DNA of 64,000 nucleotides from Pirellulaceae bacterium (GCA_019636385.1 JAHBXT010000003.1:496001-560000); one strand, 5' to 3'. Counted from the stretch's first letter, positions 36,144 to 45,617 are shown. Notes: generated from the letters alone by a model not told the origin. Program-made: numbers and translations.

Positions 36144-36893
36144 CTAATTCACTTTGGCTAACAAACGCTTGGCCTCATTCGCATAGTAGCTGTTTTCCGA
36201 CCTGGCGGCTTTCTCTAGAAGTTTTTTGGCTTCCGCTTTTTCCTTCATGTCGATCAGAAGTTCTCCCAAAAACACTTGCCCCTCTGGATCGTCAGGATAC
36301 AGTTGTTGCATCTCGCGCAGATACTCAAGGGAACGCTTCTTGTCGGTCAAGGGCCAAGGCAATACATACCAGAATCGACCAATGGCCTTGATGGGACCGC
36401 CATCTCGATACGTCTTGTCGATCTCGTACGCCTTTTCGAGATTGGCCTGAGTTTTGCCCTTTAGCCCTTCGCTAAGTGCCGTCGCAATGCTGACACCGTC
36501 TGAATAGTTTCCAACGGCACATCCGTACCAAAAATATCCTTCGACACCTTTCGGATTATTGGCGATGGCACGCTCGCCATATTTCATGCCTTGTTTGCCG
36601 TACTCGCGACAAATCGTCTCCCAATCGTCAACGTCTTGCTCCTTGGAGTAACTGGCGTACTGGCGATAAGCGCGAGCTGCCTTCCAGGCAGCCTCATAAT
36701 CCTTGGGTGTCCCGTCAGAAATCTTGGCGTACATACCGGCGGAGCGTTTGTAAGCACCGAGGTCGCCACCAGCGTAAACTTCATCTGCCAGTGCCAGTTC
36801 ACTTTGCGCCACTGCCAGTGGCATTGAAAGTGACCAGCTGGAACCGATACCAGCCCACAGAATCAAACAGACGATTGTACGGCGAGAGCACAT
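36144..36893 (-). CDS. Exported TPR-like protein
   Basis: 249 residues. A signal peptide is visible (MCSRRTIVCLILWAGIGSSW, cleavage probably after AVA near residue 29). The mature part consists of helical repeats of TPR type. The block GVEGYFWYGCAVGNYSDG, a long helix pair, then GGPIKAIGRFWYVLPWPL and SLEYLREMQQLYPDDPEG resemble the TatT-like TPR family linked to some TRAP transporters, but no transporter is nearby. It probably serves as a periplasmic protein-interaction scaffold. It is convergent with the aminotransferase gene and lies 68 bases downstream of the response-regulator gene on the same strand. Confidence 0.7.
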   Translation of the reverse strand: MCSRRTIVCLILWAGIGSSWSLSMPLAVAQSELALADEVYAGGDLGAYKRSAGMYAKISDGTPKDYEAAWKAARAYRQYASYSKEQDVDDWETICREYGKQGMKYGERAIANNPKGVEGYFWYGCAVGNYSDGVSIATALSEGLKGKTQANLEKAYEIDKTYRDGGPIKAIGRFWYVLPWPLTDKKRSLEYLREMQQLYPDDPEGQVFLGELLIDMKEKAEAKKLLEKAARSENSYYANEAKRLLAKVN

Positions 36894-36961
36894 TGCTGCC
36901 CCTTTTCAATGCACGAACTGTGAAGAACAAAATCGGAGCCGCGTGTCTCCTTGAGGGCTGA

Positions 36962-37594
36962 TTATATCAATCCTTTGCGCACTGCCCACACAGCAGCTTG
37001 AGTTCGATCAGAAACGCCGATCTTTCGCAGAATATGCTGAACGTGTTCCTTCACGGTTTCGTAGCTGATTCCAAGCGACTGAGCAATTTCTTTGTTTGTG
37101 AGCCCACTAGCCAGTTGCTCTAACACCTCGCTTTCGCGCTGTGTCAGGGGGACTTCGATGTCTGAGACGACCCGCGGCGTGGCCAACGCTCCAGTCACGC
37201 GTCGCAACTCTTCGCGTGTCCAGGCCAATTCGCCACGCAACGCGGTTTGGATTGCTTCTAATAGACGTTCGCGAGGTTCACTCTTCAAAACGTAACCCGA
37301 TGCCCCCAGCGCGACCGCCCGGGCGATGTAGGTCGGATTGTCATAAGTGGAGAAGAGTATTACCGGCAAGGTTGGGTGGGAAATCTTAATTCGACCAAGG
37401 AAATGCAGCCCATCGCCGCCCGGCAAGCGTACATCCAACAGCACAACATTCGGTTGCCGCTGCGCAAGTTTCGCCAGCAACTCGTCGCCCGTTGCCGCCT
37501 CTTCAATTACCTCTACACCGCTGTCCGCCAGCAAATTACGGATTCCGATGCGGACGATGTGGTGGTCGTCGGCGACGATCAATGAAATGGTCAT
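36962..37594 (-). CDS. NarL/FixJ-type response regulator
   Basis: 210 residues. The receiver domain has the acidic pocket Asp9/Asp10, the phosphoacceptor Asp54 (LLDVRLPGGDG) and the switch Lys in YVLKSEP. The LuxR-type helix-turn-helix is at about 145-205: LTQRESEVLEQLASGLTNKEIAQSLGISYETVKEHVQHIL. It should be a phosphorylation-controlled transcription factor. No histidine kinase lies nearby, so it is an orphan here. Its ATG is at 37594, and its promoter probably lies in the roughly 400-base spacer upstream. Confidence 0.93.
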   Translation of the reverse strand: MTISLIVADDHHIVRIGIRNLLADSGVEVIEEAATGDELLAKLAQRQPNVVLLDVRLPGGDGLHFLGRIKISHPTLPVILFSTYDNPTYIARAVALGASGYVLKSEPRERLLEAIQTALRGELAWTREELRRVTGALATPRVVSDIEVPLTQRESEVLEQLASGLTNKEIAQSLGISYETVKEHVQHILRKIGVSDRTQAAVWAVRKGLI

Positions 37595-37997
37595 TCTGAT
37601 TCTCTCAGGTGGTACGATGGTACCAAGTTGGACTAGTTATCAGTTTAATAGCTTTCGGCAGCGAGTAAACCATTGATGCAATTCGTCGAGCTACCTCAAT
37701 TTTGGATTGGGAAGGCATCATTAGCTACAGGCACGGTCAAAAGGTGGGGGAGTGGGGCGGGAGCGCAAGCCGCGTGTTTTGGCGAGCATGTTTATCGGAC
37801 TGAATTTGCTAGATTTCCGAGCGCATTTGGAAGCCGGCTCAGGAATGAGGGTCCGTGCTACGGAGAATGGTTGAAAATGACCTTGGTTCGGGGGCCGAAA
37901 AGCTATAGAGTCCAGTAGATAAAGGACTTACGTCCTGACATGCGGGGTCGTGGAATTTTCAATCTGGCCAGGATCAAAACGTCAAGGAGTCTTTGCA
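37595..37997. promoter_or_regulatory. Divergent spacer, response regulator / lipoprotein
   Basis: About 400 bases without a convincing gene. It must carry promoters for both flanking genes. A small hairpin, AGGAC-TTAC-GTCCT, lies at 37923-37936 ahead of the lipoprotein gene. A GGGCGGGAGCGCAAGCC stretch near 37757 recalls the dispersed GGGTGGG motif only weakly. AAGGAG at 37984-37989 is a strong ribosome-binding site for the ATG at 37998. Confidence 0.4.
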
Positions 37998-38411
37998 ATG
38001 CGTACAAGAATCGTCGGAATCCTTGGAATGAGCCTATTGGCTCTGAGTGGCTGCCAAAACATGTGCGGCGGGGGCTATCCTATGCAAAGCATGACACGCG
38101 TGCCGCCACCAGGCACTGGATCTTACCCAATGCCAGGTGCCTACTATAACAATACGATGGGTGCTCAATCGGCAGTTTCGCCTGCCATTCAACCCGCCGC
38201 AGGTCTGGCAAACGCCGAATACTTGAGCACTACACCTAGTGCAGATGTCGCCGCAGCTCAATTCACGGTACCAGCCCAAGCGGCATCCAGCTACCCAGCT
38301 CCGCTTCTCAACAATACTTTACCTGACGGCAGCTCATACCCTGTGGACACGCCCCCGGTTGTGCGAGCTAACTTCAGTGACAACGCGCCGAACCTGCAGT
38401 GGCAGCGGTAG
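37998..38411 (+). CDS. Small lipoprotein, unknown function
   Basis: 137 residues. The N-terminus MRTRIVGILGMSLLALSGCQ carries a lipobox (LSGC) with the lipidated Cys at residue 19. The mature part is Pro/Ala/Ser/Tyr-rich with several Asn-Asn pairs and no regular structure, as in other small planctomycete envelope lipoproteins. The start is decided by AAGGAG nine bases before the ATG. The frame is open 16 codons further up from a GTG, but that would destroy the signal peptide. It would be anchored to a membrane facing the periplasm. I do not recognise a family. Confidence 0.75.
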   Translation: MRTRIVGILGMSLLALSGCQNMCGGGYPMQSMTRVPPPGTGSYPMPGAYYNNTMGAQSAVSPAIQPAAGLANAEYLSTTPSADVAAAQFTVPAQAASSYPAPLLNNTLPDGSSYPVDTPPVVRANFSDNAPNLQWQR

Positions 38412-38517
38412 CCAGCAGATTTTCCATTGACTGTCGCAAGCAGATGCTGACTGGCAATAGATCATCGCCAGACCAAGCATTGTGTCGATAATGTGGCCGG
38501 GTCAGCAGATACCCGTG

Positions 38518-39906
38518 CTAAATCTCAATCTCGAAACCGGCTCGCCGCGTGCGACGAACTAACTGATTAGCCTCCGCATCACCGGGAAAGTTGATTGCAG
38601 CCGGATCAAATTGCACTTTGCGTCCGGTCAGCAGCGCAACATTGGCCAGGTGCGTTGCGTTAACGGCGCGCACGTGTTCACGGACATTGGCTACAGGCTG
38701 GCGACCGCTGCGGATGCTATCGAAGAAATTTACCATGTGGCTCCTGGGAATTTCGCCGCCGTAGATTTGCACCATCGCCTCTTCGATTTCGCGTTTGGCT
38801 TGCGGGTCTGCATCGACCTCTTCGACCGGAGTACCCGTCAGCGACCCGCGATTGACGCGAATCTTGCCAAGTTCCCCGGTGATCACTAGTTCGTTGGTTC
38901 CGCTGAGCACCTTGATCTTATTGCCCGTGGATAACGTGACGTCGACATCGAACGAGTGAGCCACATTGAAAGCCACTGGCATCTGATCGGGCGCAATCTT
39001 GCCAAGTAGAAAATCGAGCGACTGCTGACGCTCTGTACCCATGAACTCGCCTGTTCCCTCAGCTTCGACTGCCTGTCCCTCGTCGCCAGCCAAAGCCCAA
39101 AAAGCGATGTCGGTGTGATGCACGCCCCAGTCGGTCACTTGCCCACCAGAATACTCGAACCACCAGCGGAAATTCCAGCCGACGCGCTCAGGACAAAAAT
39201 CGACTCTGGGTGCTGGGCCCAACCACAAATCCCAATCAAAGCCTTCCGGAGGAGGCGAATTTTCGAACGGCCCAAAGGGCTTGTTCTTGTCTGGACTGCG
39301 AGAGGATGACTTACCCACCGAACTGACCGCTTCCAGCTTACTGCCCAAGCGACCACTGCGAGCGATCGCGACTGCTTTGATAAATCGTCCTTCGTGCTCG
39401 GTGCGCTGCTGGGTTCCAACCTGGAATATTCTGCCATACTTCTGTACCGCTTGTTGGACCAATTGTCCTTCCTCAAGCGTCAACGTCAGCGGCTTCTCGC
39501 AATAAACGTGTTTACCAGCCTTCATGGCGTCGATGGCGATCTTCACATGCCAATGGTCGGGCGTGCCGATGGTGACCAAGTCGATACCCGGTTCCTGCTC
39601 CAACATTTCGCGATAGTCGTTGTAGACCTTGCACTGCCGTTCCTTTTTTGCCTGGCCGTCGGCAAAGTTATGAGCGTTGGATGCGCTGACGTCACAACAG
39701 GCGATGATTTGCCCCAAGTCGGCGGCTTCTGCTCCAATTCCGGAACCACGGCCGCCCACGCCGATGCACGCCACGCCTAGTCGATCGCTCGGTGCTTGAG
39801 CCGCACAAAGTTTGGGCAGTATCCAGGGTGCGCTGCTAACCAACCCGGTTGCAGCAGCGGTTTGAACAAATTGACGGCGAGTGGTCAGGCGACGCTTGGC
39901 GGTCAT
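38518..39906 (-). CDS. Tat-exported Gfo/Idh/MocA family oxidoreductase
   Basis: 462 residues from the ATG at 39906. A longer frame reaches 39978. The leader is a twin-arginine signal (LTTRRQFVQTAAATGLVSS). The NAD-binding motif is VACIGVGGRGSGIG. DLVTIGTPDHWHVKIAIDAM and GKHVYCEKPLTLTLEE (EKP motif) mark the catalytic face. WFEYSGGQVTDWGVHHTDIAFW is the conserved His-containing segment of the C-terminal domain. Many planctomycetes carry numerous Tat-exported members that handle sugars in the periplasm with a bound cofactor. The substrate is unknown. It lies 163 bases downstream of the ABC ATPase gene. Confidence 0.9.
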   Translation of the reverse strand: MTAKRRLTTRRQFVQTAAATGLVSSAPWILPKLCAAQAPSDRLGVACIGVGGRGSGIGAEAADLGQIIACCDVSASNAHNFADGQAKKERQCKVYNDYREMLEQEPGIDLVTIGTPDHWHVKIAIDAMKAGKHVYCEKPLTLTLEEGQLVQQAVQKYGRIFQVGTQQRTEHEGRFIKAVAIARSGRLGSKLEAVSSVGKSSSRSPDKNKPFGPFENSPPPEGFDWDLWLGPAPRVDFCPERVGWNFRWWFEYSGGQVTDWGVHHTDIAFWALAGDEGQAVEAEGTGEFMGTERQQSLDFLLGKIAPDQMPVAFNVAHSFDVDVTLSTGNKIKVLSGTNELVITGELGKIRVNRGSLTGTPVEEVDADPQAKREIEEAMVQIYGGEIPRSHMVNFFDSIRSGRQPVANVREHVRAVNATHLANVALLTGRKVQFDPAAINFPGDAEANQLVRRTRRAGFEIEI

Positions 39907-40069
39907 GTGGAATCCTCGGATGGATGGAATTATCGATTGGGAGCTGAAGGCGGGACCGCTCCATTTCTGCAGTACCACAGGGAGCGGCTAGACAACTCAG
40001 TTATTGTGGTTGTTCCAGCCAGTGATGGCAACCGCCCTGGCCGCCGTTTTTGTTGGTCCTTGGGTCGGC

Positions 40070-40873
40070 TCAAGCGCCTTCGATGCGGCCGTCCTGGAGG
40101 CGGATGGTGCGATCGCAGGTGCGCGCGATCGACTCGTCGTGAGTGACCATCACAATGGTCAGGCCGTCCTGCTGGTTCAGCTCCAGAATTAAATCCAGAA
40201 TGGCGCCACCCGTCTTGCGATCCAGATTCCCGGTCGGCTCGTCGGCCAGCAGCAGTTGAGGTTGAGTCACCAACGCCCGAGCGATGGCTGCGCGTTGCAT
40301 TTCGCCACCGGACAGTTCACGTGGCTTGTGGTGCATTCGATGCTCCAGGCCAACGCGCACCAACAGCTCTTTGGCTCGATCAATGATCTCGCGGCGATGT
40401 CGCAAGTAGGAAAATACGCCACTGCGAATCATCAACGGCATGAGCACGTTTTGCAGGGCCGTAATTTCGGGTAGCAGATGATAAAACTGAAAAATCATGC
40501 CCAGCTTAGTATTGCGAAAATGATCGCGATGGCGGCGCGGCAAATTATCAATTCGCTGACCGTCAAAGAGAATTTCGCCTTGGTCGGGTGGGTCCAAAGT
40601 ACCCAGCAGGTGGAGCAAGGTGCTTTTGCCGGAGCCGCTTTGCCCAAGTATGGCGGTTACCTTGCCGGCAGCGGCCTGAAAGTCGCAGTCGATCAAGACC
40701 GGTACTTCATGGCGACCCTTGCGATAGGTCTTGCTGACTTGGCGCGCCTCTAGCAGACACGCATCGACGACGCGCAGATTGGCCGGATAGGACGGTTGCG
40801 AAGGACTGCGATACCACGGTGTGGTTTCGTCGGCGACGATTTTTAGCGGCGATTGGCCGGCAGCACTATTCAT
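40070..40873 (-). CDS. ABC transporter ATP-binding protein (LolD-like)
   Basis: 267 residues from the ATG at 40873. Walker A is GQSGSGKST, the signature LSGGEMQRAAIARAL and Walker B LLLADEPTGNLD, all typical of the LolD/MacB subfamily. VARQVSKTYRKG-like strands precede it, and an N-terminal extension of about 40 residues is unusual. It overlaps the permease gene by 8 bases, so the two form one complex. In proteobacteria the LolCDE complex lifts lipoproteins from the inner membrane. In planctomycetes the substrate of such pairs is not settled. Cell-division FtsEX is less likely from the sequence. Confidence 0.9.
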   Translation of the reverse strand: MNSAAGQSPLKIVADETTPWYRSPSQPSYPANLRVVDACLLEARQVSKTYRKGRHEVPVLIDCDFQAAAGKVTAILGQSGSGKSTLLHLLGTLDPPDQGEILFDGQRIDNLPRRHRDHFRNTKLGMIFQFYHLLPEITALQNVLMPLMIRSGVFSYLRHRREIIDRAKELLVRVGLEHRMHHKPRELSGGEMQRAAIARALVTQPQLLLADEPTGNLDRKTGGAILDLILELNQQDGLTIVMVTHDESIARTCDRTIRLQDGRIEGA

Positions 40874-42524
40874 AACGAAGTGCCTCCACAGGATGCATGC
40901 GTGCGGCGCGTAACGCCGGTAAAACACTTGCCAAGACGGCTATGGAAATCGCTCCCGCCACCACACAGATTACCATGACAGGACGGACGATCGTGGGTAT
41001 CGACTGGAAGTAATAGATCGTAGGATCAAAAACTTCGCGGCCGGTTATCAACTCGGTCATCTCGGCCACGCCATCGATGTTATCAACAAACAATAACCCG
41101 GCCACAGCCCCAGCTCCGGCGCCTACCAACCCCAGCAGCAGGCCATAACCCAGAAAGATCGACGCGACACCCCGACCGCTGGCTCCCAGGGACTTCAAGA
41201 TGCCGATATCTTTGGTCTTCTCGACCACGATCATAAAGAAAATGGCCAGAATGCCGAAACCTGCCACAGCGATAATCAGGAACAGCAGGATGTTCAACAA
41301 GGTGATCTCCATCTGCGTCGCGGCTAGCAGCGGGCCCTGCAGATCTCGCCAAGAATTGACTTGGATCATCATCTCCAGCGGAAACTGGGCTCGCAGTCGA
41401 TCTCGAACCGCTTCCAGGTCTGCACCCGGTTTGAGTTTGAGTTGAATACTGCTGACGGCATCAGCTGACATGCCTCGGAATTGCTGCAATTGATCCAGGG
41501 GCACAAAGGCGAAGGTCGAATCGTATTCGCTCATTTTGCTTTCGTAGAAATCGACTACCGTAAAACGCTGCTCGATGGCTCGTGGGCTGGTGCCCGCCGA
41601 TGGAAAGGTGACTTTGACATCGTCTCCGGGCTGCACATAGTAATAGTCGTGCACTTCGTCGTATTGATCTCGATAACGAGTTGCCCCGATGCTTATCCCC
41701 ATCACGATGCCGGTATGCTGATCCACTTCAGGATCAAACAATTTGCCAACATCTTCGGGACGTGTGTCCACAGCATCTAGCCCAGGGCCGGACAAGAGTG
41801 ACGACGCGACTGGCGGAGAATCTACAGTGGCATCGGTGGTGAGTAGCGGTATTTGACTTTCGGACGACTGCCGTGAGTCGCCGTCACTTTCGTCGGTGGC
41901 CAGTGACCCTTCGCCAGGTCCAATCAAGGGTTGGCTATCGATATGCTGCTGCAAGAGTTGAATTCGTTGTTGACGCTGTTGTTCGATTTCGGCTTGTAGC
42001 TGAGCGATCCGCTTGCGCCCGGCCGCAACTTGCCGACGATGCTGCCAACCGGAGTCAGGGAAGCCTTGTCGATCGGGTGCGTAACCGGACTCACGCAGTC
42101 CGAAGGAAAGTAATCGGCAGTTCTCGGGATGCAACAGGTACTTGCTGAAGTCGCTGACCTTGGAATACGTCTGGGTGTCGATGCCAATCAAGTTGATTTG
42201 TCGGGTGATCGATTCACCACGATGATCAATACAGACCATGGCCGGCACGTGAACAACGGTGGTCATACCTTCGATTTGATCGCCCACGATTTGCCGGATG
42301 CGGCTCTGCAGTTGTTCGTGATTGGGCATGCCACTGGCGCTGTGACTCTCAATGACCACATCCGACAGAATGCCATGTATGCGATCCTGCATTTCGGTCA
42401 CAAAGCCGTCCATCACTGCATTGACGATGAGCAACGTGGCAACTCCCAGCGTCACACTGATTACGCTTGCCAACGCAATGAACCGTGTGCGCAGATATCG
42501 CCAACATAACAGCCATCGATACAT
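40866..42524 (-). CDS. LolC/LolE-like ABC transporter permease with enlarged periplasmic domain
   Basis: 552 residues. The first membrane span is near residues 15-38 (LASVISVTLGVATLLIVNAV). Three more follow in the C-terminal FtsX domain: LLNILLFLIIAVAGFGILAI, the LGYGLLLGLVGAGAG region and the VMVICVVAGAISIAVLA region, giving four spans. KDIGILKSLGASGRG is the cytoplasmic loop that contacts the ATPase. The periplasmic domain carries an extra stretch (about 160-265) with a Gln-rich coiled coil and an acidic/Ser-rich part. Family members are about 410 residues, so this is about 140 longer. It is partner of the overlapping ATPase. No separate second permease is visible, so it may act as a homodimer. 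Confidence 0.87.
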   Translation of the reverse strand: MYRWLLCWRYLRTRFIALASVISVTLGVATLLIVNAVMDGFVTEMQDRIHGILSDVVIESHSASGMPNHEQLQSRIRQIVGDQIEGMTTVVHVPAMVCIDHRGESITRQINLIGIDTQTYSKVSDFSKYLLHPENCRLLSFGLRESGYAPDRQGFPDSGWQHRRQVAAGRKRIAQLQAEIEQQRQQRIQLLQQHIDSQPLIGPGEGSLATDESDGDSRQSSESQIPLLTTDATVDSPPVASSLLSGPGLDAVDTRPEDVGKLFDPEVDQHTGIVMGISIGATRYRDQYDEVHDYYYVQPGDDVKVTFPSAGTSPRAIEQRFTVVDFYESKMSEYDSTFAFVPLDQLQQFRGMSADAVSSIQLKLKPGADLEAVRDRLRAQFPLEMMIQVNSWRDLQGPLLAATQMEITLLNILLFLIIAVAGFGILAIFFMIVVEKTKDIGILKSLGASGRGVASIFLGYGLLLGLVGAGAGAVAGLLFVDNIDGVAEMTELITGREVFDPTIYYFQSIPTIVRPVMVICVVAGAISIAVLASVLPALRAARMHPVEALRYE

Positions 42525-42851
42525 CTACCGGTCCCTGTAGCCTTGAGTACTCATGTAATGCCCTGTACCGGTCGCAGTTAGCGAGCAGGGCTGCAAGTTG
42601 CCGCGAGTGTACTGAACCCGTTCTACGGGCGATACGGAGATTTTGCGAGCGGCAGAATTGCCAATAAGTAGTTCAAATCCAGCGCGTTGGTAAAGCTAGC
42701 ATAGTAGTTCGCAGCCAGGTGACCAATGATCCGCGTCAGGCTATGGGCAATTGCAATACTGTGTCATCTGTCTTCAACTACACGGCGGCTGACGTTGCAT
42801 CCCGCTCAGGCGTTGCGTCACAGCTAAGGCTTCACGGCAGGCTACGTGACA
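42525..42851. other. Spacer without recognisable gene
   Basis: About 330 bases between the acyl-CoA dehydrogenase and the ABC permease, both on the minus strand. I see no long open frame with coding character. The promoter of the ABC operon is presumably here. A GAGTACTC palindrome lies near 42546. Confidence 0.4.
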
Positions 42852-43967
42852 CTAGCCTAGTGAATCCAACCCAGCTAATTCGCATAAGTTAGCGTCTACG
42901 ACGGTTTGTGGGCAACTCCACACCAGGAAGAACAGCGCTTCTCGCGCCCAGCGTCCGGCGGGATGTCCTTGAACGAATCCAGCGCCTTTGGCGGCTTGCA
43001 AGGCGGCTTGGGTGGTTCGCAGTACCAGCGAGTTTGCCTGTTGACGAAGTCCGGTGGCAGTCATCACAGCTTGGCCAGCCGACATAGCTTGAAGAACTCG
43101 GTGCAAGCGTGAGACGTCGCTGGCCAACTTGTCGGCCACAGCTCGAAGCGCGGGACGCTGACGCGCTTCGTGTTGCAAGAACTCGACGGCTCGCATCGAA
43201 AGGCCAATGGCCAGAATTGAGGTGTGCAAACCGCCGGCTCCTCCCTCGCCACCGGTGTTCACTTGCATGACCTGTTGAGCGGGACCGGCCACAATGTCCT
43301 CGTTTCGAATCGTGACACCGGCCACTTCCACGCGGTCAGTGCAGGTCGCACTGAGCGCCAGTAAACTCTGGCCGGGATGGCAGGTGACTCCCGTTGCCTG
43401 GCGTGGTACTGCAGCCAAAATCTGTTGTCCATCGGGCAGTGTGGCACCTAGCACCAGCAAATGCGCTGCGCTAGCTCCGGTGACCCAAGGCGAAAAGCCA
43501 TCTAGCTGATAGCCTTCACCTGCCGTGGTGGCTCGCAGGACAGGTGTAGACACATGCTGACGACTGGTGGTCAGATGGCTGATGCCTACGGTTGCGAACA
43601 GCTGGCCATTGGCCATCTGTGGCAGCACTCGATCTCGCAGCGCCGAATTGGTACTTGATTGGATGCGGCGGCAAGCGGCGTGCCACTGTGTAACTATAAA
43701 TGTTGTGGTCAGACAGCTTTGACTTAACCCCAAGAGGCCCGCCAGAATTTGCGCCTGGTTCCATCCCCAGCCATCATACTGGGGCGGCAGAAACCAACGA
43801 TAGACGCCAGCAGCAGCGCAGCACTCCAACGACTCGGATGGCCAACCACCACCGCGATCAACTTCATCGGCACGCTCGCTGAGCGCCTGGCACACAGGCA
43901 ACAACCGATCGGCAATACCTGGTGACTTGGCGAGCTGCTCTACTGAGAATCTCGTATCGTCCAGCAC
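42852..43967 (-). CDS. Acyl-CoA dehydrogenase family protein
   Basis: 371 residues from a GTG start at 43967. It has the three-domain layout of the family. An N-terminal helical domain carries GWPSESLECCAAAGVYRWFLP. The middle beta domain has FATVGISHLTTSR, GYQLDGFSPWVTGASAAHLLVLG and a strand-rich part. The C-terminal helical domain contains the HTSILAIGLSMRAVEFL segment. The sequence is short and divergent, and the catalytic Glu is not obvious, so it may be a flavin-dependent monooxygenase-like member rather than a beta-oxidation enzyme. It is monocistronic and divergent from the secreted protein at 44.3 kb. Confidence 0.8.
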   Translation of the reverse strand: MLDDTRFSVEQLAKSPGIADRLLPVCQALSERADEVDRGGGWPSESLECCAAAGVYRWFLPPQYDGWGWNQAQILAGLLGLSQSCLTTTFIVTQWHAACRRIQSSTNSALRDRVLPQMANGQLFATVGISHLTTSRQHVSTPVLRATTAGEGYQLDGFSPWVTGASAAHLLVLGATLPDGQQILAAVPRQATGVTCHPGQSLLALSATCTDRVEVAGVTIRNEDIVAGPAQQVMQVNTGGEGGAGGLHTSILAIGLSMRAVEFLQHEARQRPALRAVADKLASDVSRLHRVLQAMSAGQAVMTATGLRQQANSLVLRTTQAALQAAKGAGFVQGHPAGRWAREALFFLVWSCPQTVVDANLCELAGLDSLG

Positions 43968-44267
43968 TTTGAACCGCCTTCACTTGGGGCATGCGACGTG
44001 CGAGGTCTGAAGATGCCGGTACTTCAGACGCACAGGCCAATGCCATCATTGTAAACCACAGCACGGTTCAGCGGTGGTCGGTCGAGCTGAAATGTCCGTT
44101 GCAATTCACTGTCGTTAATACAGGAACAGCCGTTCAAAACTGCCCGTTCGGAACTGTTTAATACTAGCTACTGGCAGATTTCGCAGGAAATGGGAATTGT
44201 CATGCTAGCTAAAGACGATTGAGTATTCCAAATCGGCAAGCTTTGTAGTTAGGAGAGAGTGCTTCGC
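43968..44267. promoter_or_regulatory. Divergent spacer with a perfect hairpin at 44005-44029
   Basis: 300 bases between two divergent genes. GTCTGAAG (44005-44012) and CTTCAGAC (44022-44029) pair perfectly around a 9-base loop. Being 38 bases from the acyl-CoA dehydrogenase start, it could be an operator or a leader hairpin. AGGAG at about 44251 precedes the next gene. Confidence 0.4.
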
Positions 44268-45587
44268 ATGAAAACGGGATTGGCATACATGTGTTGGCGG
44301 CCATTCGTCGCAACAGCACTGCTGGCGTGCGTATGCCAGTTCGGCGCAGCGCATGATTTTCCCAGCCTGGAGTCGGGAGCAGCGGTTTCGCCCCTTTCGT
44401 TTAGATTGGCGGATGCCATTACTTTGCAAAACTTGGCCGAAGTTGGTCTCGGCCCAAGGCAATTTGCCAGCAAGCCTACCATTCTGGACCTGCGTCCCAG
44501 CGTGACGGAACTTGCTTCGCTGCCTGCTCTGCTACCAAAGCCTATGGCCCTGCCACCGACGGCGGTCGTGCCGATCGAAGCTTTGGAGAGTCTTCAGCCA
44601 CCGAGTTGGACGATTGGCCCCAACTACTTGAACCAGCAGCAACGAATCGAGGATTGCGTGCAGTTCGAACCTGGTCTGATTGACGGGCGAGCAGTCCTGC
44701 CACTGACTGACCTGCCGCTGACTGCCGAAAGGGCTGTTGCGTTAGCCAAGCCGGCCGTGACAGGGATCTGGGACTGGCGAGTCGATCAAAGCTATCGCGG
44801 TTTGAATCGCTTGGACGGGTTTTCGATCCAGGACCTGGCAACCAATTTTGTGACGGTCATTCCCGACCGCGAGTTGGCAATTGCAGAGCCTGTCCCCAGT
44901 TCACCGACGCCTGTTGAGCTGGCTCAAGCTCGAGAATTTTTACACAAAGCAGTGGCGTTCTGGATTGCAGTTTTCGACAAGCCGGTAGAACGCCAAACTG
45001 CTTCGCGAATCGGCATGGTGGCCGGGCAACTGAGCCCGAACGTATCTGGCTTGGGCCAGCATGCATGGCAACGTGGGTTGCGTCTGGCGGCCGAATTATC
45101 AAGCCCGGCCACCAGCAGCGAAATTGAATCTATCGGTAGCCACCGTCGCACACAGGGTGGAAGTCGATCCAGCAACCCGTTGTTCGTGATTCTACCGCTT
45201 GACGGTCGTGAATTTCTGTTGCCAGCTCAGCAGGTTCGACAGTGGAGTCATGTTCCCAGCATTACCGCAGATTCATCTTCCCCGTCGTTTGCATCAACTT
45301 CATCGGCCCTCGACAGTGCGCCGTCAACAACCAGTGAACAGACTGGTGTCAGTAGCGATTCCTGGGACGCTGGCAGCGGTGCTACTGTCCACTCGCCATC
45401 CGCCCCCGATGACTTGTTGGCAATTGAGCAGTCAGCAGCAGAGCGACAACAGCAATTGCGTCTAGCGCTCAGCCAACAATTGGAAAAGACCGCGCGAGAA
45501 TTGCAGAGATTGTCAGAGCAGTTACGCGAACTGGATGCGGTGCCGGCACAAGTCGCAACTCGGCTGGCAACCGATCCTGTTCAGTAA
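44268..45587 (+). CDS. Secreted protein of unknown function
   Basis: 439 residues from the ATG at 44268. A GTG three codons earlier has AGGAG closer to it. An N-terminal signal peptide (MCWRPFVATALLACVCQFGA) is followed by a Leu/Pro-rich mature region without a known domain. Residues about 340-390 are a Ser/Thr-rich linker, and the last 50 form a Gln/Leu/Glu-rich coiled coil (RLALSQQLEKTARELQRLSE). The segment NPLFVILPLDGREFLLPAQQ looks like a small beta domain. It is convergent with the BBP7 gene, 30 bases apart. A periplasmic scaffold role is a guess. Confidence 0.6.
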   Translation: MKTGLAYMCWRPFVATALLACVCQFGAAHDFPSLESGAAVSPLSFRLADAITLQNLAEVGLGPRQFASKPTILDLRPSVTELASLPALLPKPMALPPTAVVPIEALESLQPPSWTIGPNYLNQQQRIEDCVQFEPGLIDGRAVLPLTDLPLTAERAVALAKPAVTGIWDWRVDQSYRGLNRLDGFSIQDLATNFVTVIPDRELAIAEPVPSSPTPVELAQAREFLHKAVAFWIAVFDKPVERQTASRIGMVAGQLSPNVSGLGQHAWQRGLRLAAELSSPATSSEIESIGSHRRTQGGSRSSNPLFVILPLDGREFLLPAQQVRQWSHVPSITADSSSPSFASTSSALDSAPSTTSEQTGVSSDSWDAGSGATVHSPSAPDDLLAIEQSAAERQQQLRLALSQQLEKTARELQRLSEQLRELDAVPAQVATRLATDPVQ

Positions 45588-45617
45588 AGCGGCTGGAACG
45601 CAGTGGAGATGTCACGA

